DNA of 64,000 nt from CAYFFV01 sp964342695 (GTDB taxonomy: Bacteria > Acidobacteriota > Vicinamibacteria > Vicinamibacterales > UBA8438): the NCBI GenBank assembly GCA_964342695.1, contig CAYFFV010000001.1, positions 151,679 through 215,678 of the forward strand. The letters are read 5' to 3'. Positions 52,651 through 61,344 of the stretch are shown here, one piece after another (the stretch's first letter is position 1; the number at the start of each line of letters is the position of its first letter). The translations under genes and the position numbers were made by a program. Under the pieces are notes generated by a model. That model did no database searches and was not told the DNA's origin. It saw only the letters and a program-made list of their open reading frames with translations.

Positions 52651-53649
52651 TCATTCTGGCTCCACTTCTTGCGCCCGTGCACCAGAGAGAGCATTGGTAA
52701 GGGCGTAATTTCCTTCGTGGCATGCATATTCAAAAAGCGGTCCGGCCGAGGCCTTCATCGTCTGCACGGCAGTGAACCGGCTGCTAAACGTGACGGGATC
52801 GTCGACTGTATATGCATATTCGAGCGTCTCATCGTCTAACCGCCGAAAGCGCTCGGTGAGATGTAAAGTTTCGCCAGATCCAACAGCCGACATAATTCCG
52901 ATATTGAAACTGAACCGTTTGGATGAGAAGTTTCTACTTTTAACCACGAGAGTGTCAGCTTCCCAGTGCCCTCGGGAGTCTCCATGCCATTGAGGAATGG
53001 AAGAGGGTAGATGTGGACGGTCGTCGAGTGGGACAATACGGGCGTCATGGATCATTTCAGTAAAGAGCACTACGTGATGTGGTGTCTGGAGGATTTGTAA
53101 ATGAGAGTTGTTGGCACCAGGCATGATCGGTGGTCCGCCGCTATAGCTCACCAGACATCGTTCGGATAACCCGAAATCCTCAGGCCCTCGCGCTGGGTTC
53201 TGTCCAAAGAGAACCAGTGGCATCCGGATTTTCCACTGCTTACGCCATGTAGCTTCGCGTGCTTCGGCAGCGGGTGTCAATGCAGGAAGTTTTCCGTTTG
53301 GAGGATCTACGATGAGTGAGGTAGGTCTGTTGTGTGCAATATGCGTAATCGCATTTCGTTCAGACCAAAACGTATTGTAATCTTGTAGCTGTTGATCTTC
53401 GATTGCTTTTGTCGCTGCTTCTTGCAGGGCTGTCGTGACTTCTTCCTCACTGAGAGCTATTCTGGTTTCCAGCACATCCGGACGTTCTAATGGCGTCAGA
53501 GTGTTGTAATTCCAGAGTCCTTGGAGATCAGGTGTTCCCCAAGAAGTGAGTGGAGGGGTCCAGGCTGTCTGTGCATGTATAAACGGTAAACCTGTGGTGC
53601 CTAACACCAGCGACACGAGTAATCCAATGCGTAATCTATGCGTCAACAT
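52651..53649 (-). CDS. Secreted protein of the PDLQGIW/CHEGNYG family
   Basis: Fourth family member, 332 residues, signal peptide ending near PFIHAQT. Landmarks: SWGTPDLQGLWNYNTLTPLE, SLIVDPPNGKLPALTPAAEA, ERCLVSYSGGPPIMPGANN, TEMIHDARIVPLDDRPHLP, SRGHWEADTLVVKSRNF, ERFRRLDDETLEYAYTVDDP and YACHEGNYALTNALSGAR (Gly-Tyr-Gly changed to Gly-Asn-Tyr-Ala at the end). No convincing ribosome-binding site precedes the ATG. It is divergent from the DUF5916 gene. Function unknown. Confidence 0.75.
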   Translation of the reverse strand: MLTHRLRIGLLVSLVLGTTGLPFIHAQTAWTPPLTSWGTPDLQGLWNYNTLTPLERPDVLETRIALSEEEVTTALQEAATKAIEDQQLQDYNTFWSERNAITHIAHNRPTSLIVDPPNGKLPALTPAAEAREATWRKQWKIRMPLVLFGQNPARGPEDFGLSERCLVSYSGGPPIMPGANNSHLQILQTPHHVVLFTEMIHDARIVPLDDRPHLPSSIPQWHGDSRGHWEADTLVVKSRNFSSKRFSFNIGIMSAVGSGETLHLTERFRRLDDETLEYAYTVDDPVTFSSRFTAVQTMKASAGPLFEYACHEGNYALTNALSGARAQEVEPE

Positions 53650-53775
53650 ATGGGGAACTTAGTTTAATCGAATCAGGACAGGGACGGACGCATTAACTGT
53701 CAGTGTTTATTGGTTTCGTTGATTCTTTCTCAAGACGTTCCAACGCACAGATATCGTGTATGGTACTTAAACTGT

Positions 53776-53790
53776 GAAAATTATATTTTC
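53776..53790. promoter_or_regulatory. Inverted repeat before the DUF5916 gene
   Basis: GAAAAT and ATTTTC are separated by TAT, 18 nt before the ATG at 53808. The position suits an operator or a promoter -10 region (TATATT). AT-rich symmetry can also be chance. Confidence 0.2.
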
Positions 53791-53807
53791 ATTTCTTGAG
53801 TGAAGTA

Positions 53808-56183
53808 ATGCGGGATATGTGTTTTCTAAGGTCACGAGTCGTGCGCGGTCTCGTAATCGGATTCTTGGTATCAGGTTTTGGTGGTGCCGCCGAAACGCTG
53901 ACCCAGCCGCAGAGCGCTCGCGACAATCAAGACTCGCCGGACAATACGGGACCTGTGATTGACGGTGCACCGGCACCCGTGGCCCCAGCAACTATGAGCC
54001 GTGATGCGCGAGGGCGCGCGACCGTGCGGGCAGTCCGGCTCGATGTGCCACTCGATGTTGACGGGATCCTTGACGAAGCCGTTTATGCGGTCGTTCCATC
54101 ATTGGGGGGATTCGTCCAACAACTGCCTAACGAAGGGGCCCCGGCCACGGAACGTACTGAGGCGTGGGTCTTTTTCGACGAAGACAATCTCTATGTCTCG
54201 GGACGGCTGTGGGACTCGGCACCAGAGTCTGAGTGGATTGCCAACGAAATGCAACGGGATTCTCCACAATTAATGAGCAATGAGTATTTCAGCATAGTGC
54301 TTGATCCTTTCTACGATCGCCGGAACGGGTTAGGGTTTATGAGTAATGCTATTGGTGGGTTCTTCGATGGTGAGGTTAGTGAGAGCGGATCGATGAACAA
54401 CGACTGGAATCCGATTTGGAACGTGCGCACGGGCCGATTCGTTGGGGGTTGGACGATCGAGATGCAGATTCCCTATAAATCCATTCGTTTTCGCCCGGGC
54501 TCTTCCCAAGTGTGGGGTTTTCAAATCGGGCGCAACATTCGATGGAAAAATGAAAAAGTCTTTCTGAATCCGGTGCCGATCTCGGGTGGGCCGGGGGAGA
54601 TGCGCATATCCGCGGCCGGGACTCTGGTAGGGATTGAAGTTCCGGAGGGGAATCGTCGGTTTGAGATTAAACCGTACGCGATTGGGTCATTGGCGACGGA
54701 TGTTAACGCGAGTCCACCGGTCTCGAATCGTTTTGATGCGGATTTCGGGGTGGACGTCAAATATGGACTAACCCAAAACTTGACGGCTGATTTTACGTAC
54801 AACACGGATTTTGCGCAGGTGGAGGTTGATGAGCAACAAGTGAATTTAACGCGGTTCAGTCTCTTCTTTCCTGAGAAGCGCGAATTTTTTCTTGAAGGGC
54901 GCAATATCTTTGATTTTGGCACGGGCATGGGGTTTGCCGCTGGCGGGAGTGGTGGCGGTCCAGGGGGAGGAACACAACGGCAAGCGGGTTTTGCTGGTGG
55001 GGGTGATGCCCCGATCTTGTTTTTTAGCCGGCGCATCGGATTAGAGAGTGGACAGACAGTCCCAATTTTGGCGGGTGGTCGACTTACCGGGAAGGCCGGC
55101 CCCTTTAGTATTGGCGCTGTAAATATTCAGACAGACAATTCAGACGGTGGTGCGCAGGCGACAAACTTCAGTGTCTTTCGCGTAAAGCGTGACATTCTGC
55201 GGCGTAGCACTATCGGCGCGATGTTCACCGGTCGTTCGGTTTCCACGACCGGCACTGGCTCGAATGAAGTGTACGGCGTCGACGCGACGTTTTCGTTTTA
55301 CGAAAATGTTAATTTCAACGGGTACTACGCCCGTTCTAAGACCCAGGGTCGTGCGGGTGATGATGCGAGTTATCAGGGCGTGTTCACCTACAATGGGGAC
55401 CTCTATGCGGTGCAGTTCGATCATTTGCTTGTCGGGAACAACTTCAATCCGGAAATAGGATTCCTGCGACGGACTAATTTCCGACGCACGTTCACCGCGG
55501 CTCAATATACTCCGCGACCCAGCGCGATTGATGCCGTCCGGCAGTTTACCTTTGGGGGGAGTCTCGACTATATCGAGAGCGGATCAGGGTATGTTGAAAC
55601 ACGGATTATGCAGCTGCGCTTTAACACTGAATTTGAGAACAGTGATCAATTTGGTGTGGATGTTCAAGACAACTACGAATGGTTGGTGCGTCCCTTCCAG
55701 ATTGCTTCTGGTGTGACCATTCCGGTTGGGGGCTATGCTTTCCAAGACTTCTTCGCATCTTATGCCATGGGGACGCAGCGTCGTATGTCTGGGACCTTCA
55801 CTTTTCAACACGGAGGGTTTTTTGGGGGCCATCTCACAGCGATTGGCTACCGTCGTGGTCGGATTGAGCTGACGCCGCAACTTTCAGTCGAGCCTGGTAT
55901 TTCTTTGAATCGTATCGATCTCCCGGGGGGGCGGTTTACGGCGACGCTGGCAACGAGCCGAGTAACCTACACCTTGACGCCTCGGACGTTCTTTGGGGGA
56001 TTGGTGCAGTACAACAACAGTGCCGAGTCGCTCAGTATGAATCTTCGATTCCGCTGGGAGTATTCGCCAGGAAGCGAACTGTTCATCGTGTACAACGACC
56101 AGCGAGACACGGCATTGCGCGGGATGCCCTTACTTGAGAACCGCGCTTTCATCGTCAAATTAACCCGGCTATTTCGATTCTGA
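53808..56183 (+). CDS. DUF5916 outer-membrane protein with N-terminal CBM9-like domain
   Basis: 791 residues from the ATG at 53808 (TTG at 53796 and ATG at 53817 are alternatives). Signal peptide near 1-28, then a Pro/Ala-rich linker. A CBM9-like sugar-binding sandwich follows (about 65-250: LDVPLDVDGILDEAVYAVVP, AWVFFDEDNLYVSGRLWD, WTIEMQIPYKSIRF). The DUF5916 barrel-like domain contains FDADFGVDVKYGLTQNLTAD, FSLFFPEKREFFLEGRNIFD and a terminal ENRAFIVKLTRLFRF. Such proteins are common in Bacteroidota and Acidobacteriota envelopes and may bind or import oligosaccharides. The gene is visibly richer in G and C than the first 50 kb. Confidence 0.85.
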   Translation: MRDMCFLRSRVVRGLVIGFLVSGFGGAAETLTQPQSARDNQDSPDNTGPVIDGAPAPVAPATMSRDARGRATVRAVRLDVPLDVDGILDEAVYAVVPSLGGFVQQLPNEGAPATERTEAWVFFDEDNLYVSGRLWDSAPESEWIANEMQRDSPQLMSNEYFSIVLDPFYDRRNGLGFMSNAIGGFFDGEVSESGSMNNDWNPIWNVRTGRFVGGWTIEMQIPYKSIRFRPGSSQVWGFQIGRNIRWKNEKVFLNPVPISGGPGEMRISAAGTLVGIEVPEGNRRFEIKPYAIGSLATDVNASPPVSNRFDADFGVDVKYGLTQNLTADFTYNTDFAQVEVDEQQVNLTRFSLFFPEKREFFLEGRNIFDFGTGMGFAAGGSGGGPGGGTQRQAGFAGGGDAPILFFSRRIGLESGQTVPILAGGRLTGKAGPFSIGAVNIQTDNSDGGAQATNFSVFRVKRDILRRSTIGAMFTGRSVSTTGTGSNEVYGVDATFSFYENVNFNGYYARSKTQGRAGDDASYQGVFTYNGDLYAVQFDHLLVGNNFNPEIGFLRRTNFRRTFTAAQYTPRPSAIDAVRQFTFGGSLDYIESGSGYVETRIMQLRFNTEFENSDQFGVDVQDNYEWLVRPFQIASGVTIPVGGYAFQDFFASYAMGTQRRMSGTFTFQHGGFFGGHLTAIGYRRGRIELTPQLSVEPGISLNRIDLPGGRFTATLATSRVTYTLTPRTFFGGLVQYNNSAESLSMNLRFRWEYSPGSELFIVYNDQRDTALRGMPLLENRAFIVKLTRLFRF

Positions 56184-56204
56184 GATTCTGTGCTTAAAGG
56201 GCTA

Positions 56205-57395
56205 CTACTTGAGTACCCACCGCTGGGGCATTCGCAATCCACAAGTGAACAGATTACCTGCCGAGTCAGTATCCATATAGTGTTGTCCATCACTCTTGAA
56301 CGACCCGAGCATCTGTAGATCATTGCGTCGCAAGATATATATCCGAGCGGTTGCGTTCATGCCACCAGCGTACAGGTATCGCTGCTCAGGATCAGCGGAG
56401 AACGTCACTGAATTGACGGGGCCAGGAAGGGCGACCTCTCTGACATACGTCCCATCTTTCTCATGGACAAACACCACACTATGGGAACGGTCGGCAACAT
56501 AAATGAGACCGTCGTCAGAGACATTGACCCCATGTGCATATCGCGGGGCTGTCGCCGTTAGTGGAGCAGGACGGTCGATCAGGAAGGGAGAGGGCGGCCA
56601 CATTAATTGATCACCGGTCTCAAAGTCGTCGTCTGGGGGGAGTCCATATCGACCCCAGTGTCGCTTGTATGCACCTGTGTCCGCGTCAAAGACGATAATG
56701 CGGCGGTTGATGTACCCATCTGCAATGTAAACCTCATTGGCTGCCGGATCGAAGTCGAGTCCTCCTGGACCACCGAGTAAGGTCGTGTCGGAGCTGCCAT
56801 TGGTCTGATCGACTTCGCCAATCTGCAGGAGAAATTTTCCGTCACCAGTAAACTTCACCACGGCGTGTCCGCGTGTTTCTTCACTGACCCACACGTTTCC
56901 TTCCCAATCGACACTGATGGTCTGTGCGGGAAACGGGCGGCCTTCACCTTGTGTCCATCCCCCTTGTCCTGGAACACCCCAGGCCTGGAGCAGATTTCCG
57001 TCTTGATCGAATTCGAGCACGGCAGGAGCTGGTTCCTTGCCCGCGTCCGTAATCGGTTTCATGTATCGATCGCCGGCGGTTTGGTGGACGACCCAAATAT
57101 GGTCGTTCATATCAACGGAGACGCCCCACACGGTTCCTAGTGCCCAGTTGTTGGGAAGCGGTTTCGGCCACGATGGATCGAGTTCGAACACGGGAGCGGC
57201 TTCTGAGCCACGTAAATTGGCCACTGCCGTTTCGGCCACTTGTGCTGTTATTTGTTCAACCGACTGGGCCTGCACCACGGTCCATGACGTGGGAGCTATC
57301 CATGCGGGTAAGGCAATCCAGGCAGCCATCAGGAGAAGATAACTGGTGGTGCTGTTCAAGAAATATGTGATTCGCGCGCGTTGTGCACTATTCAT
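56205..57395 (-). CDS. PAL-like NHL-repeat propeller with altered active site
   Basis: 396 residues. ATG at 57395 with GGAG 6 nt upstream. Signal peptide ends near VQAQS. Paralog of the proteins at 30185 and 44892, but two key positions differ: VWVVHQ has Gln105 where the others have the catalytic Arg, and PAQTISVDWEGN has Gln158 where the others have the first zinc His. Tyr228 (IADGYINRR), His288 (YAHGVNVSDDG) and His372 (GQHYMDTDSAGN) remain. The ligand-binding DRxNxRIQ block is changed to DRSHSVVF. It probably lacks PAL-type chemistry and may be a binding protein or have a new reaction. It lies 113 nt after a PQQ dehydrogenase gene on the same strand. Confidence 0.78.
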   Translation of the reverse strand: MNSAQRARITYFLNSTTSYLLLMAAWIALPAWIAPTSWTVVQAQSVEQITAQVAETAVANLRGSEAAPVFELDPSWPKPLPNNWALGTVWGVSVDMNDHIWVVHQTAGDRYMKPITDAGKEPAPAVLEFDQDGNLLQAWGVPGQGGWTQGEGRPFPAQTISVDWEGNVWVSEETRGHAVVKFTGDGKFLLQIGEVDQTNGSSDTTLLGGPGGLDFDPAANEVYIADGYINRRIIVFDADTGAYKRHWGRYGLPPDDDFETGDQLMWPPSPFLIDRPAPLTATAPRYAHGVNVSDDGLIYVADRSHSVVFVHEKDGTYVREVALPGPVNSVTFSADPEQRYLYAGGMNATARIYILRRNDLQMLGSFKSDGQHYMDTDSAGNLFTCGLRMPQRWVLK

Positions 57396-57508
57396 CACTT
57401 GCTCCAATCTTAGCCCGATTCGTATGGAGGTTCAGGTCCAGATACGTACGGGATTTTATATCGATTGAAAAAGTATAATCCCGATTTTCATTTTTGTTCT
57501 TTGTATCG

Positions 57509-59299
57509 TCAAGGTAGGGCAAACGTCAGCACGGTATCCGTTGCGACGACTGTGATGAACTGCGTGCCACGCACCTGATAGGTCAATGGACTCGCGCGAA
57601 TGGGTCGGTTGTGTTGGTACTGAAACAGCCGCTCGCCCGTGCGCGCATCGAAGGCATATAATTCGCCGACATCAGTTCCTTGCAAGACGATGTCGCCTGC
57701 CGTGACAAAGTTTCCACTGGCCCCAATGGGTGAGTTTGTGGGCACCCGCTGCTGCCACACTAATGATCCACTTACTGGTTCATAGGCGGAGAGTGTGAAT
57801 TCTGGTGGCATGTCTTCCCGTCTGGATGTTTGCATGGAGGTTCGTCCGCCAAGGCCCCGACCGATGTCTACCGAGTCGCCAACGGGCTTGACGGTTGCCG
57901 CGATTGATCCATCTTTTGCCGATACGTACAAGAGTCCTGTACGAGGACTGAACGATGGAGGACCCCAACTGGAGCCACCGTGCGCAACGATATAGGCTTC
58001 CGTTGTCGAATATGGTGTGTAGATCTGGCGTGCATCATCGCGTGTCGCTGGATTGTTGACGATTGGATAGGTGTTACAAAAGGGGGACATCGGAATTCCC
58101 CTCGCTGTGTATGGGAAGGGTTGGGTAGGCCAAATCTGTTCGCCCGGCACGTCAGTTGCCGTCGGTACGGCAATTTCGACCATCGGATTAATTGGCTGAC
58201 CTGTTGCGCGATCCCACAAATAGAGCAGACAGTTTTTGCCTCCTGCCGCCACGCCCTTGACGGACCGCCCGTCCTTCGTTGCATCGAATAGCAACGGTCC
58301 AGTAACGTGATCAAGGTCCCAGACGTCGTGGTGCACTGTCTGGTAATACCAGGCCAGCTTCCCGGTCTCAAGGTCAAGGGCGATGGTTGCGTTTGTAAAC
58401 AGATTTATCCCAGGTCGCGCGGACCCGTCGTAATCTGCGGAGGGGTTTCCAGCGTTGACATAGACGAGCCCCAGATCAGGATCGATCGCCGGTGTGGTCC
58501 AGACGCCGCCACCCGCGCGTTTACCCGTACCCCATGTCTTTTCGGCTATTTCCCAGCCATCATCCTCAGGACGTTGGGGTACGGTATTGAAGATCCATTT
58601 AAGGGTTCCTGTTGTCGCATCGGCCGCGATGACTAGACCGCCTGGGATATGTTGATCAGACAGTCCCACCCCGGCATAGAGAGTGTTTTCATAATAGGCG
58701 GGAGGTGCTGTCATTTGGTGGCCCAGGCTGCGCGGATCAAGATTTGGTGGATACTGATCTGGGTACTTTGTGTGCAACGCTTCCGCGACGATATCGAGTT
58801 GACCGTTCTGACCAAATGAAGTGATCGAATCACCAGTCTGAGCATCTAAGGCAAACATTGTGGTGCCAACAAAGGCGTATAGCCGTCCGTCACCATATGT
58901 AGGGCCACGCGGGCGACTTACCAGACTAGTGGGATCATCACCGAGGGTCACGGTCCACAGTATTTCGCCCGTTGTTGCGTCGAGCGCAAACACCATGCCG
59001 TCAGCGTCGTTGAGATACATGACCTCATCAATTACTAATGGAGTAACTTGCGTGATGATGTGTTCGGCCTCTGGTTGAAACGCCCACGCTAACTCTAAGC
59101 GGTTTACGTTTTCAGAGTTAATAGCGTTGAGGTCAGCGTAGCGGCCTCCATTGAGGTCGAGATTGTGCACAGGCCAGTCCATGCGGTCTTTGCCACTCTG
59201 TGCCTGTGCATCGAGCACTGTCAGCAAGAGTGTCGCAAGAGCGAGCGCCGCTTTCAGTCTGTCGCAGTTGTTCGTGTGTTGGGTGACCTGTCTCAGCAT
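57509..59299 (-). CDS. PQQ-dependent dehydrogenase, glucose-dehydrogenase-like
   Basis: Secreted quinoprotein, 596 residues, signal peptide ending near LDAQAQS. Opening block MDWPVHNLDLNGGRYADLNA; catalytic region TVHHDVWDLDHVTGP, the context found in glucose/quinate dehydrogenase relatives; AAGGKNCLLYLWDRATGQP; C-terminal FITVVATDTVLTFALP. No heme domain and no membrane anchor. Sugar, polyol or alcohol oxidation is likely. It is followed on the same strand by the degenerate PAL-like gene (113 nt) and preceded by the NTF2-like gene (58 nt), so the three may form one unit. Confidence 0.88.
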   Translation of the reverse strand: MLRQVTQHTNNCDRLKAALALATLLLTVLDAQAQSGKDRMDWPVHNLDLNGGRYADLNAINSENVNRLELAWAFQPEAEHIITQVTPLVIDEVMYLNDADGMVFALDATTGEILWTVTLGDDPTSLVSRPRGPTYGDGRLYAFVGTTMFALDAQTGDSITSFGQNGQLDIVAEALHTKYPDQYPPNLDPRSLGHQMTAPPAYYENTLYAGVGLSDQHIPGGLVIAADATTGTLKWIFNTVPQRPEDDGWEIAEKTWGTGKRAGGGVWTTPAIDPDLGLVYVNAGNPSADYDGSARPGINLFTNATIALDLETGKLAWYYQTVHHDVWDLDHVTGPLLFDATKDGRSVKGVAAGGKNCLLYLWDRATGQPINPMVEIAVPTATDVPGEQIWPTQPFPYTARGIPMSPFCNTYPIVNNPATRDDARQIYTPYSTTEAYIVAHGGSSWGPPSFSPRTGLLYVSAKDGSIAATVKPVGDSVDIGRGLGGRTSMQTSRREDMPPEFTLSAYEPVSGSLVWQQRVPTNSPIGASGNFVTAGDIVLQGTDVGELYAFDARTGERLFQYQHNRPIRASPLTYQVRGTQFITVVATDTVLTFALP

Positions 59300-59357
59300 A
59301 TGAATTCTCAGTTGTATCTCGGTGATGATTTTTGTTTCCGGGGGTTTGTGCTATTCA

Positions 59358-59873
59358 CTACCAGACATAACCAAATGTTGAGTCGCGTAATGGTTGATCA
59401 AGAACGAGCGTTCGTTCTTTTATACGCCATCCCTCTGGTGTTCGGACTAGTACATCATCGTAATGTCCAGAGAGTGCCGGTTTTGGTGGCACATAGGACA
59501 CTTCGAACGATACAAAGTATACCCGCGAGGTCGCTCCATTTGGTGTGGCTGTAATGACATGGTTGTTCTGCCAATGGCGACGTTCGTGCTCAGCTGGTCG
59601 CGTGGCGAAGCGTTCTGATAATGAATTCACGAGAGCCTCACGACCGATCAGCGCTTGTCCCCCCTGCTCACGTTTCCACACTGCATCTTCCGTAAAGATT
59701 GAGGCGTACATGTCGAGATCTTCAAAATCGGTTGCTTGATTGTACTTCGCAATTAATTGTTCAATCTCTGCATAGTCTTGGCCAGTTAGTTCTGGTCGGG
59801 ATCCTTGAGCACTAAGCCAACCGGCGGCAAAAACGCCGACAAGCATTGTCATTATTACGAGTAATCTCTGCAT
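59358..59873 (-). CDS. Secreted SnoaL/NTF2-like protein
   Basis: 171 residues. The ATG at 59873 has GAGGAGG upstream (4-5 nt); in-frame ATGs to 59975 would place a long charged tail before the signal peptide (MQRLLVIMTMLVGVFAAGWL). Fold landmarks: DYAEIEQLIAKYNQATDF, ASIFTEDAVWKRE, LIGREALVNSL, RRHWQNNHVIT and TPEGWRIKERTLVLDQP. SnoaL-like proteins are small lyases, isomerases or binding proteins. Likely first gene of a run with the PQQ dehydrogenase at 57509. Confidence 0.82.
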   Translation of the reverse strand: MQRLLVIMTMLVGVFAAGWLSAQGSRPELTGQDYAEIEQLIAKYNQATDFEDLDMYASIFTEDAVWKREQGGQALIGREALVNSLSERFATRPAEHERRHWQNNHVITATPNGATSRVYFVSFEVSYVPPKPALSGHYDDVLVRTPEGWRIKERTLVLDQPLRDSTFGYVW

Positions 59874-60120
59874 TATTCCTCCTCTATACACAGTACTACT
59901 GATCAGTTGTTTGGAAACCATTGAAGGCACTTGACGCTTCATAGGAATCATGTAATTGAAGCTTTTCGTATTCATGGATTACGCTTAGTTTGGGACCAGA
60001 GTGTCTCCACTAAGAACACTACAACGCCAGTTGTCCGATAGAACTTTCCAAGATGCTGACGTGGTAGAAAGCGAATTACACGAAACCAACAGCGGTAACG
60101 AGTCGTGAGCTACCGGCGCG

Positions 60121-61302
60121 TTAGCGGTCTGGATTGACAGCAGCGGGCTGTTCGCTGCCAGCAGCTACTGTGCCAGTTTCTAACCATTCTTCGGTTCTCT
60201 TTTTTAGCGCCGCGATTTCTGGTTCACGCAGTTCAGCGGCCTCAAGAGCTGCCCGCATGGCGTAATCCTCGTCGGCACGACCCGCGCTGAGAATGAACGG
60301 CATGCCATAGTTACCCTCATGGCATCCGGATTGCAGCATCATAAAATCGTTCTCCAATTTCATGGGACGAAGCACTGTGTATGGTTCGACATAGACACTT
60401 GGGTCATCGATCGTCAGCCCGTATTCGATTTGATCTGGCCCAACTCGCCGGTAGGTTTCGACTTGACGCAAGGTTTCTCCAGAGCCTAGAAAAAAAGCTA
60501 GTGGCCGTCGAGAAGGCAGAACAGGACCGCCATCCTGCTTGTCATTAAAATTTGTTGTCTCGATGACGAGCGTGTCCCCGTCCCACCGGCCACGAGGGCG
60601 ACCGAACCAGCCTCGAATTTTTGAGGAGACCTGTTCACGTCCGTCAAGTGAGATCAGTTGGGGATATTGGAAACCGTCGGGAAGTATCGCCACCAAGCCT
60701 GGGGCTTGAATAATTTTGACAGTTCCAGCGAGTCCCGTTGCGGCTTGAGGTTTCATGCAGCGCTCATTAAGGTTCCGATCTTCCCAGGTATCAGCCTCGC
60801 CACGATGTCTTCGAGCTGCTTCTCGCGCTTCGACGCGTGCGATGAGTTCCGGCGTGAAGGGTGGAATTTGACCGTGTGGTGGATCCACGACGAGCGATGT
60901 GCGTTGCCAACGAAGAGAGCCAGGAGGCTGCGGCTGTTCCATCCAGACGTTGTTGTACTCGGCGCCGTAAATGCCTTCTTCAATCGTGCCTTGTGTCCGC
61001 TCAACGTCTGCAGCGCTCCGAGGGCCTGCTGGGTCGGCATCAATCAGTGCCTGTTCGTAGGCCGAGAGCGCCTGGGCTTCCAACTCCGCGACTTCTTCGT
61101 CGGTCAAGAATTCCCGGTCTCCATATTTGGCAGGGCGTTGCATCGGAGTGCCTGTATTTTCATTGGTCCATATACCCTGGAGATCTGGATCTCCCCACGA
61201 GGTTCGCAGTTGGGTCCACGTTGAACTCTGACTCGTGACAGTAATTCCGGTCACTGCAATCATGAATGATAACGTTGCCATAACAAGCAGTCGGTCGCGC
61301 AT
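60121..61302 (-). CDS. Secreted protein of the PDLQGIW/CHEGNYG family, long form
   Basis: Fifth member, 393 residues. ATG at 61302 with GAGGAG 7 nt upstream. Signal peptide ends near TVTSQS. Landmarks: SWGDPDLQGIWTNENTGTPM, LTDEEVAELEAQALSAYEQA, SLVVDPPHGQIPPFTPELIA, a NERCMKPQ block, GRWDGDTLVIETTNF, DQIEYGLTIDDPSVYVEPY and QSGCHEGNYGMPFILSAGRA. It has an insert of about 30 residues after the first block and a longer C-terminal tail than the shorter members. Function unknown. It lies 42 nt downstream of the next member. Confidence 0.75.
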   Translation of the reverse strand: MRDRLLVMATLSFMIAVTGITVTSQSSTWTQLRTSWGDPDLQGIWTNENTGTPMQRPAKYGDREFLTDEEVAELEAQALSAYEQALIDADPAGPRSAADVERTQGTIEEGIYGAEYNNVWMEQPQPPGSLRWQRTSLVVDPPHGQIPPFTPELIARVEAREAARRHRGEADTWEDRNLNERCMKPQAATGLAGTVKIIQAPGLVAILPDGFQYPQLISLDGREQVSSKIRGWFGRPRGRWDGDTLVIETTNFNDKQDGGPVLPSRRPLAFFLGSGETLRQVETYRRVGPDQIEYGLTIDDPSVYVEPYTVLRPMKLENDFMMLQSGCHEGNYGMPFILSAGRADEDYAMRAALEAAELREPEIAALKKRTEEWLETGTVAAGSEQPAAVNPDR

Positions 61303-61344
61303 TGGGTTTCTCCTCATCAATAGCTGAACCTATATGTCCCTTAG

